Origin: Paludibacteraceae bacterium
GTDB taxonomy: Bacteria; Bacteroidota; Bacteroidia; Bacteroidales; Paludibacteraceae
Direction of reading: 5' to 3'
Assembly (NCBI GenBank): GCA_016937795.1
Contig: JAFGVV010000033.1
Location: 1-64,000 of the forward strand
DNA: 64,000 nucleotides
In this document: piece after piece, positions 28,501-36,787 of the stretch
How the letters are laid out: each line of letters begins with the position of its first letter
Position numbering within the stretch: the first letter of the stretch is position 1
The notes under the pieces: model-generated
What the model was told of the DNA's origin: nothing
Seen by the model: only the letters and a program-made list of their open reading frames with translations
The model's database searches: none
Position numbers and translations under genes: made by a program

Positions 28501-29941
28501 CGAACACCACAGAACGTTCAGACAAATCAGCATTGTAACGATACAAACTCCCCGACTTCGTCCCAACCCAGATATTCCCCCTGCGATCTTCGAAAAGCGA
28601 GCGCACCACGTTTCCGTTTTTTTGTTTGTGAGTTCCATCGGGATAAATCATCTGCACGCCACGATTTGCAAAAGACAACTTATTGATTCCCATACTTTCT
28701 GTCCCAACCCAGATATTATCATTTTTGTCGAGCGTTATGGAAAGCAGGTAATTTGAACTAATACCGCGACTGTTTTTATCGTGGGCAAAATGCGTCAGTT
28801 TTCCGTCGGCAAGTGTATATCTGAACAATCCGTTTCCGTAGGTAGTTATCCACACATTTCCAAAACGATCGGCCAGAAACTGATACCTTTCCTCATCAAT
28901 CAACTGTAAAACCTGTGGTGGAATCAGATTGAGCTTTTTCACAGCAGCTCCCGAACGTACCAACCACACATTTCCACTAAAATTATAAATCCACAAGTTA
29001 CCTGCTTTATCCTTCTGAAAACCTGCATTAGCACCAATTTTCTCTCCGGCAAACATTTCCGACGACAAAAACTGACCTGTTTTTACCAAAAACATAAACA
29101 CGCCTTTCGAAGTGGCTATTAACACACGATCTTTCCCAAATATTGCAGTACGATACACTTGCGTTCCGGCAGGCAGATTGTAATAATCTGAAATTTTCTT
29201 TTTAACGGGGTCATAAGCAATCACGTAACCATTATCGGCAATAAAATATATTTTGCCACCGGCTTCGTAGGCTTTCAGGAAGTTTTGTGACACACCGGCA
29301 CGACATTCCATAAGTTTTATTTTCCCGTTTTCATACAGGCTAATACCATTGGAGGTAAGTATCCACACATTCAGTTTGCTATCCTCAAAAATATCATTGA
29401 CTGTATCCGAGGCAATGCCTGTTTGCGCTGTTTTGGCAGAGAACTGTTTTGTTTCAATTTTTTCGCCCGAAAAAGAAATTCTGACACAGCCCGAACCGGC
29501 ACCTCCAAGCCATACGTTTTTTTCCTTATCCTCATAAAAAAGGTTGTGACGCGCCTGACGCTCTTCGCGCGAGGAGAATAATGGCAGGAAACTTTCCAGA
29601 TATGGATTGTAACAATGAATAATATCGCTGTAAGTACGCACCCAGATATAACCGCGACTGTCCTGATACAGTTCCTTGATTTTTCCACTCGAAAGGGAAT
29701 TGACACTGGTATTAACCGGATTGAGGGTTTTTATTTTATGTCCGTCGTAACGGTTGAGCCCGTTGAGCGAGCCAAACCACAGGAAACCTGTTGTATCCTG
29801 CAACATACAACGTATTGTATTGTGCGACAATCCGTTGTTCGACGTAATATGATCGATGGTGGGCTGATTTTCGGATTTGAGCATTGAAACTGACAAAACC
29901 GAAAATATCAAACTGAAGAATAAAGCTCTGTAACTGCGCAT
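25592..29941 (-). CDS. Hybrid two-component system sensor/regulator (HTCS)
   Basis: A one-protein PUL regulator of about 1449 aa. Start ATG 29941 (MRSYRALFF) opens a signal/anchor. Domains in order: periplasmic beta-propeller repeats (about 30-785; many DR.GNIWVGT-type blades), Y_Y_Y domain (about 794-864), membrane segment (about 877-899), HisKA with FFTNISHEFRTPLTL (about 915-980), HATPase with N-box SNAFKF and GIGV/GTGIGLSL (about 1015-1130), receiver with DDNDDIRE and phospho-Asp in CDVMMPGMNG (about 1195-1310), and an AraC HTH (about 1345-1449). Such sensors bind a glycan fragment in the periplasm and switch on the local PUL. It is divergent from the GH2 gene and probably controls the mannan cluster. 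Confidence 0.95.
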   Translation of the reverse strand: MRSYRALFFSLIFSVLSVSMLKSENQPTIDHITSNNGLSHNTIRCMLQDTTGFLWFGSLNGLNRYDGHKIKTLNPVNTSVNSLSSGKIKELYQDSRGYIWVRTYSDIIHCYNPYLESFLPLFSSREERQARHNLFYEDKEKNVWLGGAGSGCVRISFSGEKIETKQFSAKTAQTGIASDTVNDIFEDSKLNVWILTSNGISLYENGKIKLMECRAGVSQNFLKAYEAGGKIYFIADNGYVIAYDPVKKKISDYYNLPAGTQVYRTAIFGKDRVLIATSKGVFMFLVKTGQFLSSEMFAGEKIGANAGFQKDKAGNLWIYNFSGNVWLVRSGAAVKKLNLIPPQVLQLIDEERYQFLADRFGNVWITTYGNGLFRYTLADGKLTHFAHDKNSRGISSNYLLSITLDKNDNIWVGTESMGINKLSFANRGVQMIYPDGTHKQKNGNVVRSLFEDRRGNIWVGTKSGSLYRYNADLSERSVVFENGYNVYSLLEDNAGTIWIATRGNGLLQLPQGQFRNPVYQTHSANPGSLSSNSVFSMIFDRRGRLWTATFGGGVSVKLNKEGVDNFKTFFDNDEWIRFARYVFEDNSGDIWVATTNGILRFNPDSLLANPKAYSYYTFDPESDTGLSNPEVRYIFQDSKNNIWMATAGGGLNKFVKEKPDGNAVFEAYRNQQGIANDNIMSILEDGSGMLWVSTESGLHMFNPETHLFRYFRFTDDFSSNTFSESTAFRCRDGRLLWGSLNGFYAFHPSKIHKNPDFVDKVILTGFFIYDVEATIGEKKAPLKKSVSYSEKIVLNASDKVFHIEFSTLNFSDPKANQFMYILENYEKRWNSSGAYNIATYRNVPPGKYVFRVKSVNSDGVWSENETTLRIVIRPPFWASVPAYIVYFILLLLLAYFAFRLVLKFNRLNNAVKVERQLTDYKLRFFTNISHEFRTPLTLIRGSVDTLNDIKQKLSSPMQQLVGELDKNTSHMMRLIEQLLEFRKLQNNKQKLNLQKMDAVAFLKDIYDSFSNVAVKMNIDYRFVAHPENIEMYIDANKVDKIVFNLLSNAFKFTPRGGKITLMVDAVEKDKMLRISLADNGIGVPREKQNLLFSRFMQINFSASGTGIGLSLVNEFTALHKGTVKFAENEGGGSVFTVLLPLGAELYEKDEFVNDEVVVRNSSETEVYRISDFIQPELENVALSLMVHEPVAGKKYRVLVIDDNDDIREFLTVKLSPYFEVITAVNGNEGIQRSTNEDPDLIICDVMMPGMNGFELTKSLKDNFATCHIPVILLTAYVSDEHHTEGVEAGADAYISKPFSMKHLMLQINKLLEKRELLHKHYSGSVVVAENAVEELDESNRLPEKDIQFMKLVEELLARHIADPDFSVDDFAAMTNTGRTLFFKKIKSLTGHSPNEFIRYRRMKMAAELLKTYKYNVSEVSYMVGINDPFYFSKCFKAQFGCSPSKYLNS

Positions 29942-29962
29942 GAATGTGATTTTTCCTGAAAA

Positions 29963-29970
29963 CAAATTTA
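29963..29970 (-). promoter_or_regulatory. Possible -7 box of the HTCS gene
   Basis: TAAATTTG on the minus strand, about 22 nt before the HTCS ATG, fits the Bacteroidota -7 consensus. No clear -33 TTTG was seen. Confidence 0.3.
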
Positions 29971-30238
29971 TAGGCCGGATGAAATCCGAATGCGAATATA
30001 AGGCAATAAAAATGATTTTCAGCTGTAAAAATTGATTTTAATCGTATAGAAAATGCATTAATGACAGGTAAAAAACAGGTCAGAATGGTTTCAGTAGAGG
30101 AAAAACAAATCAATAAGGTGTACAAATTTGTAAACCTTTTGTCCGGCAAAAAATAGCTTTACTTTATTTGCTATTTTTGGTTTCAGTTTTGAAAAACACA
30201 TGTTCTAACAGAAAACTATTCAATTATTTTTTAGGGTT

Positions 30239-32722
30239 ATGAAGAAGATTATTTTACTTACAATTTCATTTTTTCTGTTCGTACAAATGCAAGCTCAGCT
30301 ATCGTTTGGCGAATCTGAAAGAATAAATTCTTTCTGGAAATTCTCGAACAATGCCAACCATGAAGCTCTGAAAAATGACTTCAACGACCGACGCTGGCAA
30401 ACGGTAAATCTACCACACGACTGGAGCGTAAGGGAGCAATTCAGTCCTACATTGGCAAGTGCCACAGGCTACCTGCCCGGCGGAATTGGCTGGTACCGCA
30501 AAACCATCAATATTCCTGCTGAACGCAATGGAAAAAATGTATATTTATATTTCGAAGGCATTTATAACCGCAGCGAAGTATATCTGAATGGTCAGTTACT
30601 CGGTAAACGTCCAAATGGTTATATTTCGTTTGCTTACGATGCCACTCCGCACATCAATTTCGGACAGGACAATGTCATTACCGTTCGCGTAGATCACAGT
30701 CAGTCGGCCGATTCGCGCTGGTACACAGGTTCAGGCATTTATCGCGACGTATATTTGGTTTATGCCAATCCTGTACACATTTCGCAATGGGGCGTGTATG
30801 TACATCCCGAAACTTCGGGCAATAAAAGCGGTACTTTGAATGTGTCGGTGGACATTACCAACAGCACCGGAAAAGCAGCCAGCGTGGTGATTGAAAACGA
30901 ACTTATTTCGCCAGCAGGCAAAGTGGCCGGAAAAAGCAAAACCACTCTCAAAGCAGCTGTCGGAAACGAAAACAAGGCCACAAGCAAAATTAAAATCAAG
31001 AATCCGGAACTTTGGAGCCTTGACAAGCCCGCATTATACACATTAAATACAAAAGTATATCAAAATGGCAAACTGATTGACCAGTCGACCACCCGCACCG
31101 GATTCCGTACTTATACTTTCGACCCGAACAAGGGTTTTGCATTGAATGGCGAATGGATGAAAGTAAAAGGTGTGTGTCTGCACCACGACGCAGGTGTGCT
31201 TGGCGCTGCTTCGTACAAAGAAGTGTGGAAACGTCGTCTGCTGACATTGAAAGAACTTGGTTGTAACGCCATACGCACAAGTCACAATCCGCAGGCTTCG
31301 CATCTGTACGAAATTTGCGACGAAATCGGACTTTTGGTAATGAACGAAGCTTTCGACGAATGGGAATTCCCAAAACGCAAATGGCTCGAAGGCTGGAATG
31401 TAGGCACTCCGGGCTTTCAGGGGACGTTTGACTTTTTCGAAGAATGGGGCGAACGCGATTTGGCCGACATGGTACGCCGCGACCGCAACCACATTTCCAT
31501 TTTTGCATGGAGCATAGGCAACGAAGTGGATTATCCAAACGATCCGTATTCGCACCCTGTACTTGCCGGAGGAAAAGAAACCGGATTTACCCAACCAATT
31601 TTTGGCGGATATAAAAAAGATGCACCTGATGCGATGCGACTTGGCGCTATTGCCAAACGTCTGGCAGCAGTAGTCAGAAAACACGATCCTTCGCGTCCTG
31701 TAACAGCAGGTTTGGCCGGTGTGGCCATGTCCAACGAAACCGAATATCCTTCGGCGCTCGACATTGCAGGTTACAATTATACCGAAAGTATGTACAAAAC
31801 CGATCACGAAAAATATCCCAAACGCGTTATTTTCGGCAGCGAAAACCGTCACGATTTGGATGCGTGGAAAGCTGTGACCGACAATGAGTTTATTTTCGGA
31901 CAATTCCTTTGGACGGGTATCGACTATCTGGGTGAATCAGGACGCTGGCCTTCGCGTGGTTTTTATTCGGGACTGCTCGATTTTGGAGGATTTGTAAAAC
32001 CAAGAGGCTACTTCCGTCAGTCGCTCTGGTCGGAGAAACCAATGGCTTATATCGGCACTTATCCGGCTCCCGGAGCAGGCGGATCGTCGCACAATGCAGA
32101 TGTCTGGTCGCAACTCGAAGCTTCGCAGGGTCGCCGCGAGCAACGCCCGTCGATGGATGCATGGCCGGTTTGGAATTACAACGAAGGGCAAATGATTCGT
32201 GTGGTGACTTATACCAATGCCGCCAAAGCACGACTAATGCTCAATGGAAAAGAAGTGGGCGCAACCAAAGACTACGATAAAAGCACAGGCATTATTTATT
32301 GGGATATTCCTTATACCGACGGTAAACTGGAAGTTTCGGGAATGGATAAAAGCGGTAAAGAAATTGCCCGTTACAGCATTCAATCGTCGAAACGTCCCTA
32401 TGCGCTTAAAATTAAAAAGCAAATCAATTCTGCTTTGAACGAAAACGGACTCGCACAGGTTGTAATTGAAGTGGTGGACGAAGATGGTGTGCCTGTAATG
32501 CTTGCCGACAATGAAGTAACCTGTCATATAGCCGGTCCGGCCCGTTTGCTTGGTCTCGAAGCCAGCAATAACTCGGACATGAGCGACTACACTGACAATC
32601 GTCATCGTGTTTTCAACGGACAGATTCTGGCCTACATCAAAGCCAGTGAAAAAGGCGAGGTGAATCTCAAATTTACTTCTCCATTACTGAAATCTGTAGA
32701 GACAAAGATTTTGTTTGAATAA
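30239..32722 (+). CDS. GH2 family glycoside hydrolase (beta-galactosidase-like)
   Basis: An 827-aa exported enzyme with signal peptide MKKIILLTISFFLFVQMQAQ. The sugar-binding jelly-roll domain (about 30-180; LPHDWSV, GGIGWYRK, NRSEVYLNG, WYTGSGIYRDV) is followed by an Ig-like domain and the TIM barrel. The acid/base is E429 (SIGNEV) and the nucleophile is most likely E535 (IFGSENRHD). A DUF4982-like C-terminal beta region follows (RVVTYTNAAKARLMLNGKEVG). GH2 includes beta-galactosidases, mannosidases and glucuronidases; the sequence alone does not fix the specificity. It is divergent from the HTCS and ends in a strong terminator. Confidence 0.93.
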   Translation: MKKIILLTISFFLFVQMQAQLSFGESERINSFWKFSNNANHEALKNDFNDRRWQTVNLPHDWSVREQFSPTLASATGYLPGGIGWYRKTINIPAERNGKNVYLYFEGIYNRSEVYLNGQLLGKRPNGYISFAYDATPHINFGQDNVITVRVDHSQSADSRWYTGSGIYRDVYLVYANPVHISQWGVYVHPETSGNKSGTLNVSVDITNSTGKAASVVIENELISPAGKVAGKSKTTLKAAVGNENKATSKIKIKNPELWSLDKPALYTLNTKVYQNGKLIDQSTTRTGFRTYTFDPNKGFALNGEWMKVKGVCLHHDAGVLGAASYKEVWKRRLLTLKELGCNAIRTSHNPQASHLYEICDEIGLLVMNEAFDEWEFPKRKWLEGWNVGTPGFQGTFDFFEEWGERDLADMVRRDRNHISIFAWSIGNEVDYPNDPYSHPVLAGGKETGFTQPIFGGYKKDAPDAMRLGAIAKRLAAVVRKHDPSRPVTAGLAGVAMSNETEYPSALDIAGYNYTESMYKTDHEKYPKRVIFGSENRHDLDAWKAVTDNEFIFGQFLWTGIDYLGESGRWPSRGFYSGLLDFGGFVKPRGYFRQSLWSEKPMAYIGTYPAPGAGGSSHNADVWSQLEASQGRREQRPSMDAWPVWNYNEGQMIRVVTYTNAAKARLMLNGKEVGATKDYDKSTGIIYWDIPYTDGKLEVSGMDKSGKEIARYSIQSSKRPYALKIKKQINSALNENGLAQVVIEVVDEDGVPVMLADNEVTCHIAGPARLLGLEASNNSDMSDYTDNRHRVFNGQILAYIKASEKGEVNLKFTSPLLKSVETKILFE

Positions 32723-32737
32723 ACAGTTTTGAATAAT

Positions 32738-32785
32738 TGAAAAGGGTGTCCCAAAAATAATTTTTGACGGACACCCTTTTTGTTT
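32738..32785 (+). terminator. Terminator of the GH2 gene
   Basis: Stem AAAGGGTGTCC (32741-32751) / GGACACCCTTT (32769-32779) with an inner CAAAAA/TTTTTG stem, followed by a T-run. Confidence 0.88.
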
Positions 32786-32841
32786 ACTAAAAACTACAAC
32801 TTCTAAACACCTAAATCTATAAAACATTATATCTTACTTGT

Positions 32842-33011
32842 CTTTTTATAATGCCACTCCTACGGAGCTATTTTATACAAAGGACTAAAAACAGCTACCA
32901 TAATAATGCTCCTAACGGAGCAATTTCTTAGCTTCGGAGAAGCGTCATTATGGTAGAATTAGTAATTGCAATGTATTTTTCGGAGCTCCGTTAGGAGTGA
33001 AATTATATTGT
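32842..33011 (+). repeat. 170-bp MITE-like element, copy A
   Basis: It aligns without gaps to the reverse complement of 35469-35638, about 88% identical by hand count (about 20 differences in 170). The ends form imperfect terminal inverted repeats (TATAATGCCACTCCTACGGA at one end, the reverse complement of TATAATTTCACTCCTAACGG at the other). In the centre, TACCATAAT / ATTATGGTA enclose two small hairpins, GCTCC-TAAC-GGAGC and GCTTC-GGA-GAAGC, giving a cloverleaf-like fold. It starts about 60 bp after the GH2 terminator and ends 46 bp before the MFS stop codon. It has no coding capacity. Confidence 0.8.
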
Positions 33012-33057
33012 CTATAAAAAAAGACTACATTCTCAATCAAAAACCTGTATACTAAAC

Positions 33058-34230
33058 TTATCGCTTGGCTTTTGCAGGAAAAGCCACCAAAAGAAGATAA
33101 GCAGCACTAATCAAAATTATAACTACTGAACCAACCTGCGAACCAATCATATCCGAAGTTAATCCCATGATAAACGGAATAACGGCACCTCCGAAAACTC
33201 CAGTAATCATCAGGCCTGAAATTTCGTTGGCTTTGTCGGGACGCGATTGCAGCGCCAGCGAAAATATAATGGAGAATACATTGGCAATTGCAAGACCGAT
33301 AATGGCAAACAATGCAAAAATGGCAATTTTATCGGCGGCAAAAATAAGTGCGACAAGCGCCAAAACGGCTGTAACAGTTATTATTTTGAAAATTCCCATA
33401 GGAGAATATTTTGCCAAAAGGATTGCGCCTATAAATGCTCCGGCAGTACGGAATGCAAAATACATACTGGGTCCGTAACCTGCTTCAATTGAATTGAGTC
33501 CGGCACGCTCCATCAGAATTTTTGGCGCAGCAGTGTTTATGCCCACATCCACGCCAACTACGAATACTATTCCAAGAAAAAAGAACAATATTGTTTTGTC
33601 TTTCAACAAACTGAAGACCTCACCAAATGAGCTGGCCTTGTTGGTTACGGCCTCTTCTTTAATAGGCGTTGCCATTAACCAAATGGTAGAAATAAGCGTA
33701 ATAAATGCGTAAATGGGGAAAATGTATTGCCAGTTTCCTAACATTGAAGCAGCAAATGCGGCAATAAACGGTCCACAAAACGACGAAATGGCTTTTACAA
33801 ACTGTCCGGCAGTGAGGCTCGAAGTCAGTTTGTCGCCCTGCACTACATTGGTCAACAGTGGATTTAACGACACCTGCAAAATGGTGTTGGCAATTCCCAG
33901 CAATGCAAATGCAATCAGCGACATGGCAAATGAATATTCAATCAAAGGAATAAACATAGCCACAATGGTGATGATATTGCTCAGCAAAACCGTCTTTTTA
34001 CGTCCGATTTTGTTCATCAGCATTCCCGTGGGAATGGAGAAAATAAGAAACATGGAAAATAAAGCCACCGGAATAAGGTTGGAAAGTGTGTCTCTGAATT
34101 CCGGGCTGTAACTGCCTAATAAATCTTCTTTTACGTGCATGGCTGTAATTCCCACCACATCGCAAAAGCCCATGATAAAAAACCCGAACAGTACGGGTAA
34201 TAGCTTCGCAATAGAATTTTCGTTTTTCAT
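33058..34230 (-). CDS. MFS sugar transporter (FucP/GlcP-like)
   Basis: A 390-aa inner-membrane transporter with about 12 hydrophobic segments. The start at ATG 34230 (MKNENSIAKLLPVLFGFF) gives the usual N-terminus (FFIMGFCDVVGI) and overlaps nothing; a longer in-frame start would run into the kinase gene. Features of sugar:H+ symporters of the FucP group include the cytoplasmic loop GMLMNKIGRKKTVLLS. Together with the ROK kinase immediately upstream (stop 22 bp away) it suggests uptake and phosphorylation of a hexose such as mannose; the substrate is inferred. The pair is bracketed by the inverted 170-bp elements. Confidence 0.88.
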   Translation of the reverse strand: MKNENSIAKLLPVLFGFFIMGFCDVVGITAMHVKEDLLGSYSPEFRDTLSNLIPVALFSMFLIFSIPTGMLMNKIGRKKTVLLSNIITIVAMFIPLIEYSFAMSLIAFALLGIANTILQVSLNPLLTNVVQGDKLTSSLTAGQFVKAISSFCGPFIAAFAASMLGNWQYIFPIYAFITLISTIWLMATPIKEEAVTNKASSFGEVFSLLKDKTILFFFLGIVFVVGVDVGINTAAPKILMERAGLNSIEAGYGPSMYFAFRTAGAFIGAILLAKYSPMGIFKIITVTAVLALVALIFAADKIAIFALFAIIGLAIANVFSIIFSLALQSRPDKANEISGLMITGVFGGAVIPFIMGLTSDMIGSQVGSVVIILISAAYLLLVAFPAKAKR

Positions 34231-34252
34231 TAATCTGTTTTTTAGTATTGAT

Positions 34253-35368
34253 TTAAATATTTTGTTCGGCAGCCACATCCATTTCGTTTAATGCAAAAGC
34301 ATAAGCACCCAGTGCGATGGCTTTGCTTGCACCCAGTTTCGAAACGGCCACTCCAATTCTTTTTTCCGAATTGTAACTCGTCATTTTATTTGTTCCCGGA
34401 ATGGACACAAGCGTAGAACTACCCTTAATAAATGCTTCCAGCTGTTGTGGATTGTTCAAATCGAAAGCTTTCATTTGCAAACGCGGAAAACTGTCACCAT
34501 TCAGTCGGCCAATGGTTCCGTTGAGCTCGTTCAGCAAAGCAGGCATAAAAAAGTCGGCAGCACCGGTCAAACCACCACCGATCACCACCAGTCCATCCAC
34601 TATTGTAATGGCGTGCGCAATGGTGTCGCCTGCTTCTTCGCCCAATTCAGCAAAAGTTTTTAAAGCAGCTTCCTTGTCTCCGGCTTTAATTCCCAAAGCA
34701 ATCTGACAAATATCTTTTGGCGAAAGGTCGTCGGTTGTGTTTCCCGAGAACTCGCTGTACATACGTTTAATGGCTGCCACACCCACACTTTCTTCGGTAA
34801 TGCAGTTACGTTGCTTCTTGTGGCGGAAAACCCACACATCTCCTCCTGCACCATTATCACCCATGTGAAGTTTTCCGTTGGTAACCACTCCGCCGCCAAA
34901 TCCGGTACCAAATGTCACGCCCAACAGGTTTTTGTATCGTTTCGAACTTCCGGCTTCGGCCAGTTTATGATTTATTTCGGGTAAAATTCCGGCAATAGCT
35001 TCACCATACGCAAAAAGATCGCCATCGTTATTGATAAAAACCGGAATTCCGAATTTTTCATTCAGAAACGGACCTAAAGCTATGCCACCACGAAAGGCTT
35101 TGAGGTTGGGCAAATCGCCAATAACGCCATTTACATAATCGGCAGGGCCGGGAAAAGCAAAACTGATGGCTACAGGTTCTTCGTTTAACTGCGCTTTTAC
35201 CTGCGTAAAACCGTCCACTAGTGTCTGAAGACATTTTTCCAACACATCGGCATTGGACGGTAAGCAAATTGGATTTACTATTTCTACGTTCGATTGCATG
35301 GCCGAGAACACAAAGTTGGTTCCTCCTGCGTCGAGGGTCATTACAATACGTTTATCAAATTGGTACAT
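34253..35368 (-). CDS. ROK-family sugar kinase
   Basis: A 371-aa cytoplasmic kinase. The ASKHA phosphate loop (LDAGGTNFVF, residues 12-21), the catalytic-Asp segment FINNDGDLFAYGEA (D115) and GVTFGTGFGGGVV (150-162) are present. The usual ROK zinc motif (CxCGxxGCxE) and the GEIGH histidine are absent: the region reads NGAGGDVWVFRHKKQRNC. It may thus form a divergent subgroup. The partner MFS transporter suggests a glucose/mannose/fructose-type kinase. A consensus -7 box lies 45 nt upstream. Confidence 0.88.
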   Translation of the reverse strand: MYQFDKRIVMTLDAGGTNFVFSAMQSNVEIVNPICLPSNADVLEKCLQTLVDGFTQVKAQLNEEPVAISFAFPGPADYVNGVIGDLPNLKAFRGGIALGPFLNEKFGIPVFINNDGDLFAYGEAIAGILPEINHKLAEAGSSKRYKNLLGVTFGTGFGGGVVTNGKLHMGDNGAGGDVWVFRHKKQRNCITEESVGVAAIKRMYSEFSGNTTDDLSPKDICQIALGIKAGDKEAALKTFAELGEEAGDTIAHAITIVDGLVVIGGGLTGAADFFMPALLNELNGTIGRLNGDSFPRLQMKAFDLNNPQQLEAFIKGSSTLVSIPGTNKMTSYNSEKRIGVAVSKLGASKAIALGAYAFALNEMDVAAEQNI

Positions 35369-35412
35369 GAAATTTAAGGGTTAAATGAGATAAATTACTT
35401 TAATTGAAAAGT

Positions 35413-35445
35413 CAAAAGTACAGACATTTTGTTGAATTTAGTCAA
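35413..35445 (-). promoter_or_regulatory. Probable promoter of the ROK-MFS operon
   Basis: TACTTTTG (35413-35420) on the minus strand is preceded by TTG (35443-35445) at 22-nt spacing. It lies between the ROK ATG and repeat copy B. Confidence 0.45.
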
Positions 35446-35468
35446 TGAAGTCGTCTTGACTATTACAA

Positions 35469-35638
35469 ACAATATAATTTCGCTCCTAACGGAGCTCTGA
35501 AAAGCACTCTATAATCAATAACTCTACCATAATGTCGCTTCTCCGAAGCTAAGAAATTGCTCCGTTAGGAGCATAATTATGGTAGTTGTTATTAGTCCTT
35601 TGTGCAAAATAGCTCCGTAGGAGCTACATTATAAAAAG
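35469..35638 (-). repeat. 170-bp MITE-like element, copy B (inverted relative to copy A)
   Basis: Reverse-complement counterpart of 32842-33011, equal in length and without indels. In copy A the paired end motifs are ACTCC...GGAGT, while in copy B they are GCTCC...GGAGC. This is a compensatory A-T to G-C change that keeps the two ends pairable. It lies between the ROK promoter region and the LamG terminator. There is no ORF. Confidence 0.8.
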
Positions 35639-35662
35639 TCAAGACGAGTTCAATATTATCAA

Positions 35663-35694
35663 AGGCTGCCTCAAAAAAACTTCTGAGACAGCCT
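35663..35694 (-). terminator. Terminator of the LamG gene
   Basis: Stem AGGCTGCCTCA (35663-35673) / TGAGACAGCCT (35684-35694), fully paired on the minus-strand RNA with one G-U. The same hairpin family appears, split, after the HTCS gene. Confidence 0.75.
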
Positions 35695-35714
35695 CAATAA
35701 TCTATCAGCTTTAT

Positions 35715-36662
35715 TTATAATTTGAACTTCTGAATGCTTGTTGTTCCATCCACAGCCACGCATTTCAGAACAAACACGCCAGTCAGGTTATTCATTTGTT
35801 TTTCAAACGAATTACCAGCACTGAGCTGATCTTCCATTACTTTCTGGCCTGCTACATTGTAAACCGACATTTGAACTGGAGCGCTAAAATTATTGGCTAC
35901 TTTAAGCGTTTTGCCTGCAACTGAAACTTTAATTTTGTCAGACAAAGTATTGTCAACAGAAGTGCTTGTGTTAAACCAAACTACTTCCTCGGGTTTGTTG
36001 TTTACTGTAAAATTACCTGTAAAATCAACCACAGAACTACCTGTACCTTCGTCCATTTTCCAGTTGGCTACAAGTCCTGTCTCGGTTCCTTCGAGCGATG
36101 CTGACATGGCAGCAGCAATTTCGGCCGGAGTTCTCACCACATTCCAGAAGCGCAGGTCGCTTAATTTTCCGGTAAAACGACGGTCTTTCCACATTGCACC
36201 TTCGCCAATGCTAAGACTCTGATCCGATGCAACCATTGGACTTGTAACAGCCACTGTAGCATCTTCCACACCGTTGATGTACATTTTCATTTCGGTAGGC
36301 GAGTAAGTTACGGCAATGTGCATCCATGTGTTCAATACGATATCGGCTGTACTTCTAATGTTTGGCCAGCTTCCGTTTGCACCAAGCGAGAGTTCAACTT
36401 TTGCACCCGATGTGCGGAGTGCTAAACCATGAGCACCTTTTGTACCATCGTGACCTTCGTTGCTGATAATGTAAGCGCCATTAGTACTTTCGTAGTAAGC
36501 CCAGGTTTCAATAGTGAACTGAGTGGGTGAAAAAGCCGTGTGCGACCCAACGTTAAGATAACTTGCCGAAGCACCTGTAAACTGAAGCCCTTTGGTAGGA
36601 GCTGCAGACACTGTCATCACACAAAATAGTGATGCAATCAGAAAAAAGTAATTTGTTTTCAT
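35715..36662 (-). CDS. Secreted LamG-domain protein with T9SS sorting domain
   Basis: A 315-aa protein starting at ATG 36662 with signal peptide MKTNYFFLIASLFCVMTVSA. Residues about 25-215 form a LamG/concanavalin-like jelly roll (FTIETWAYYES, NTWMHIAVTYSP, MKMYINGVED, GKLSDLRFWNVVRTPAEIAAAM), probably glycan-binding. After a linker the last 75 residues are a type IX secretion C-terminal sorting domain (VSVAGKTLKV, VYNVAGQKV, GVFVLKCV, IQKFKL). It is therefore predicted to be exported across the outer membrane and surface-attached. It is last in the PUL direction, 125 bp after GH92, and could be co-expressed. Confidence 0.85.
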   Translation of the reverse strand: MKTNYFFLIASLFCVMTVSAAPTKGLQFTGASASYLNVGSHTAFSPTQFTIETWAYYESTNGAYIISNEGHDGTKGAHGLALRTSGAKVELSLGANGSWPNIRSTADIVLNTWMHIAVTYSPTEMKMYINGVEDATVAVTSPMVASDQSLSIGEGAMWKDRRFTGKLSDLRFWNVVRTPAEIAAAMSASLEGTETGLVANWKMDEGTGSSVVDFTGNFTVNNKPEEVVWFNTSTSVDNTLSDKIKVSVAGKTLKVANNFSAPVQMSVYNVAGQKVMEDQLSAGNSFEKQMNNLTGVFVLKCVAVDGTTSIQKFKL

Positions 36663-36712
36663 TGTAAATTGATTTAAAAAATTAATAATAATAAAACTGT
36701 AATAACTCAAAC

Positions 36713-36739
36713 CGAAAGGCAATAAAGCACTGCCTTTCA
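36713..36739 (-). terminator. Weak hairpin after GH92
   Basis: GAAAGGCA (36714-36721) / TGCCTTTC (36731-36738) with a 9-nt loop lies between the GH92 stop and the LamG start. The T-run after it is poor, so it may be a partial terminator or a processing hairpin. Confidence 0.45.
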
Positions 36740-36787
36740 GATGAGTATTTTTTAATTCGATTGATTTATATTTCGTTTGTCCGACTG

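Noticed and set aside
31043..31903. A long minus-strand frame opposite the GH2 gene.
   Set aside because: It lies entirely within the clear GH2 catalytic region and its product is cysteine/phenylalanine-rich without motifs.
35413..35638. Invertible promoter (phase-variation switch) within copy B.
   Set aside because: The promoter-like motif lies outside the repeat and the inverted partner is 2.5 kb away. Inversion would move the whole gene pair, and there is no recombinase gene nearby.
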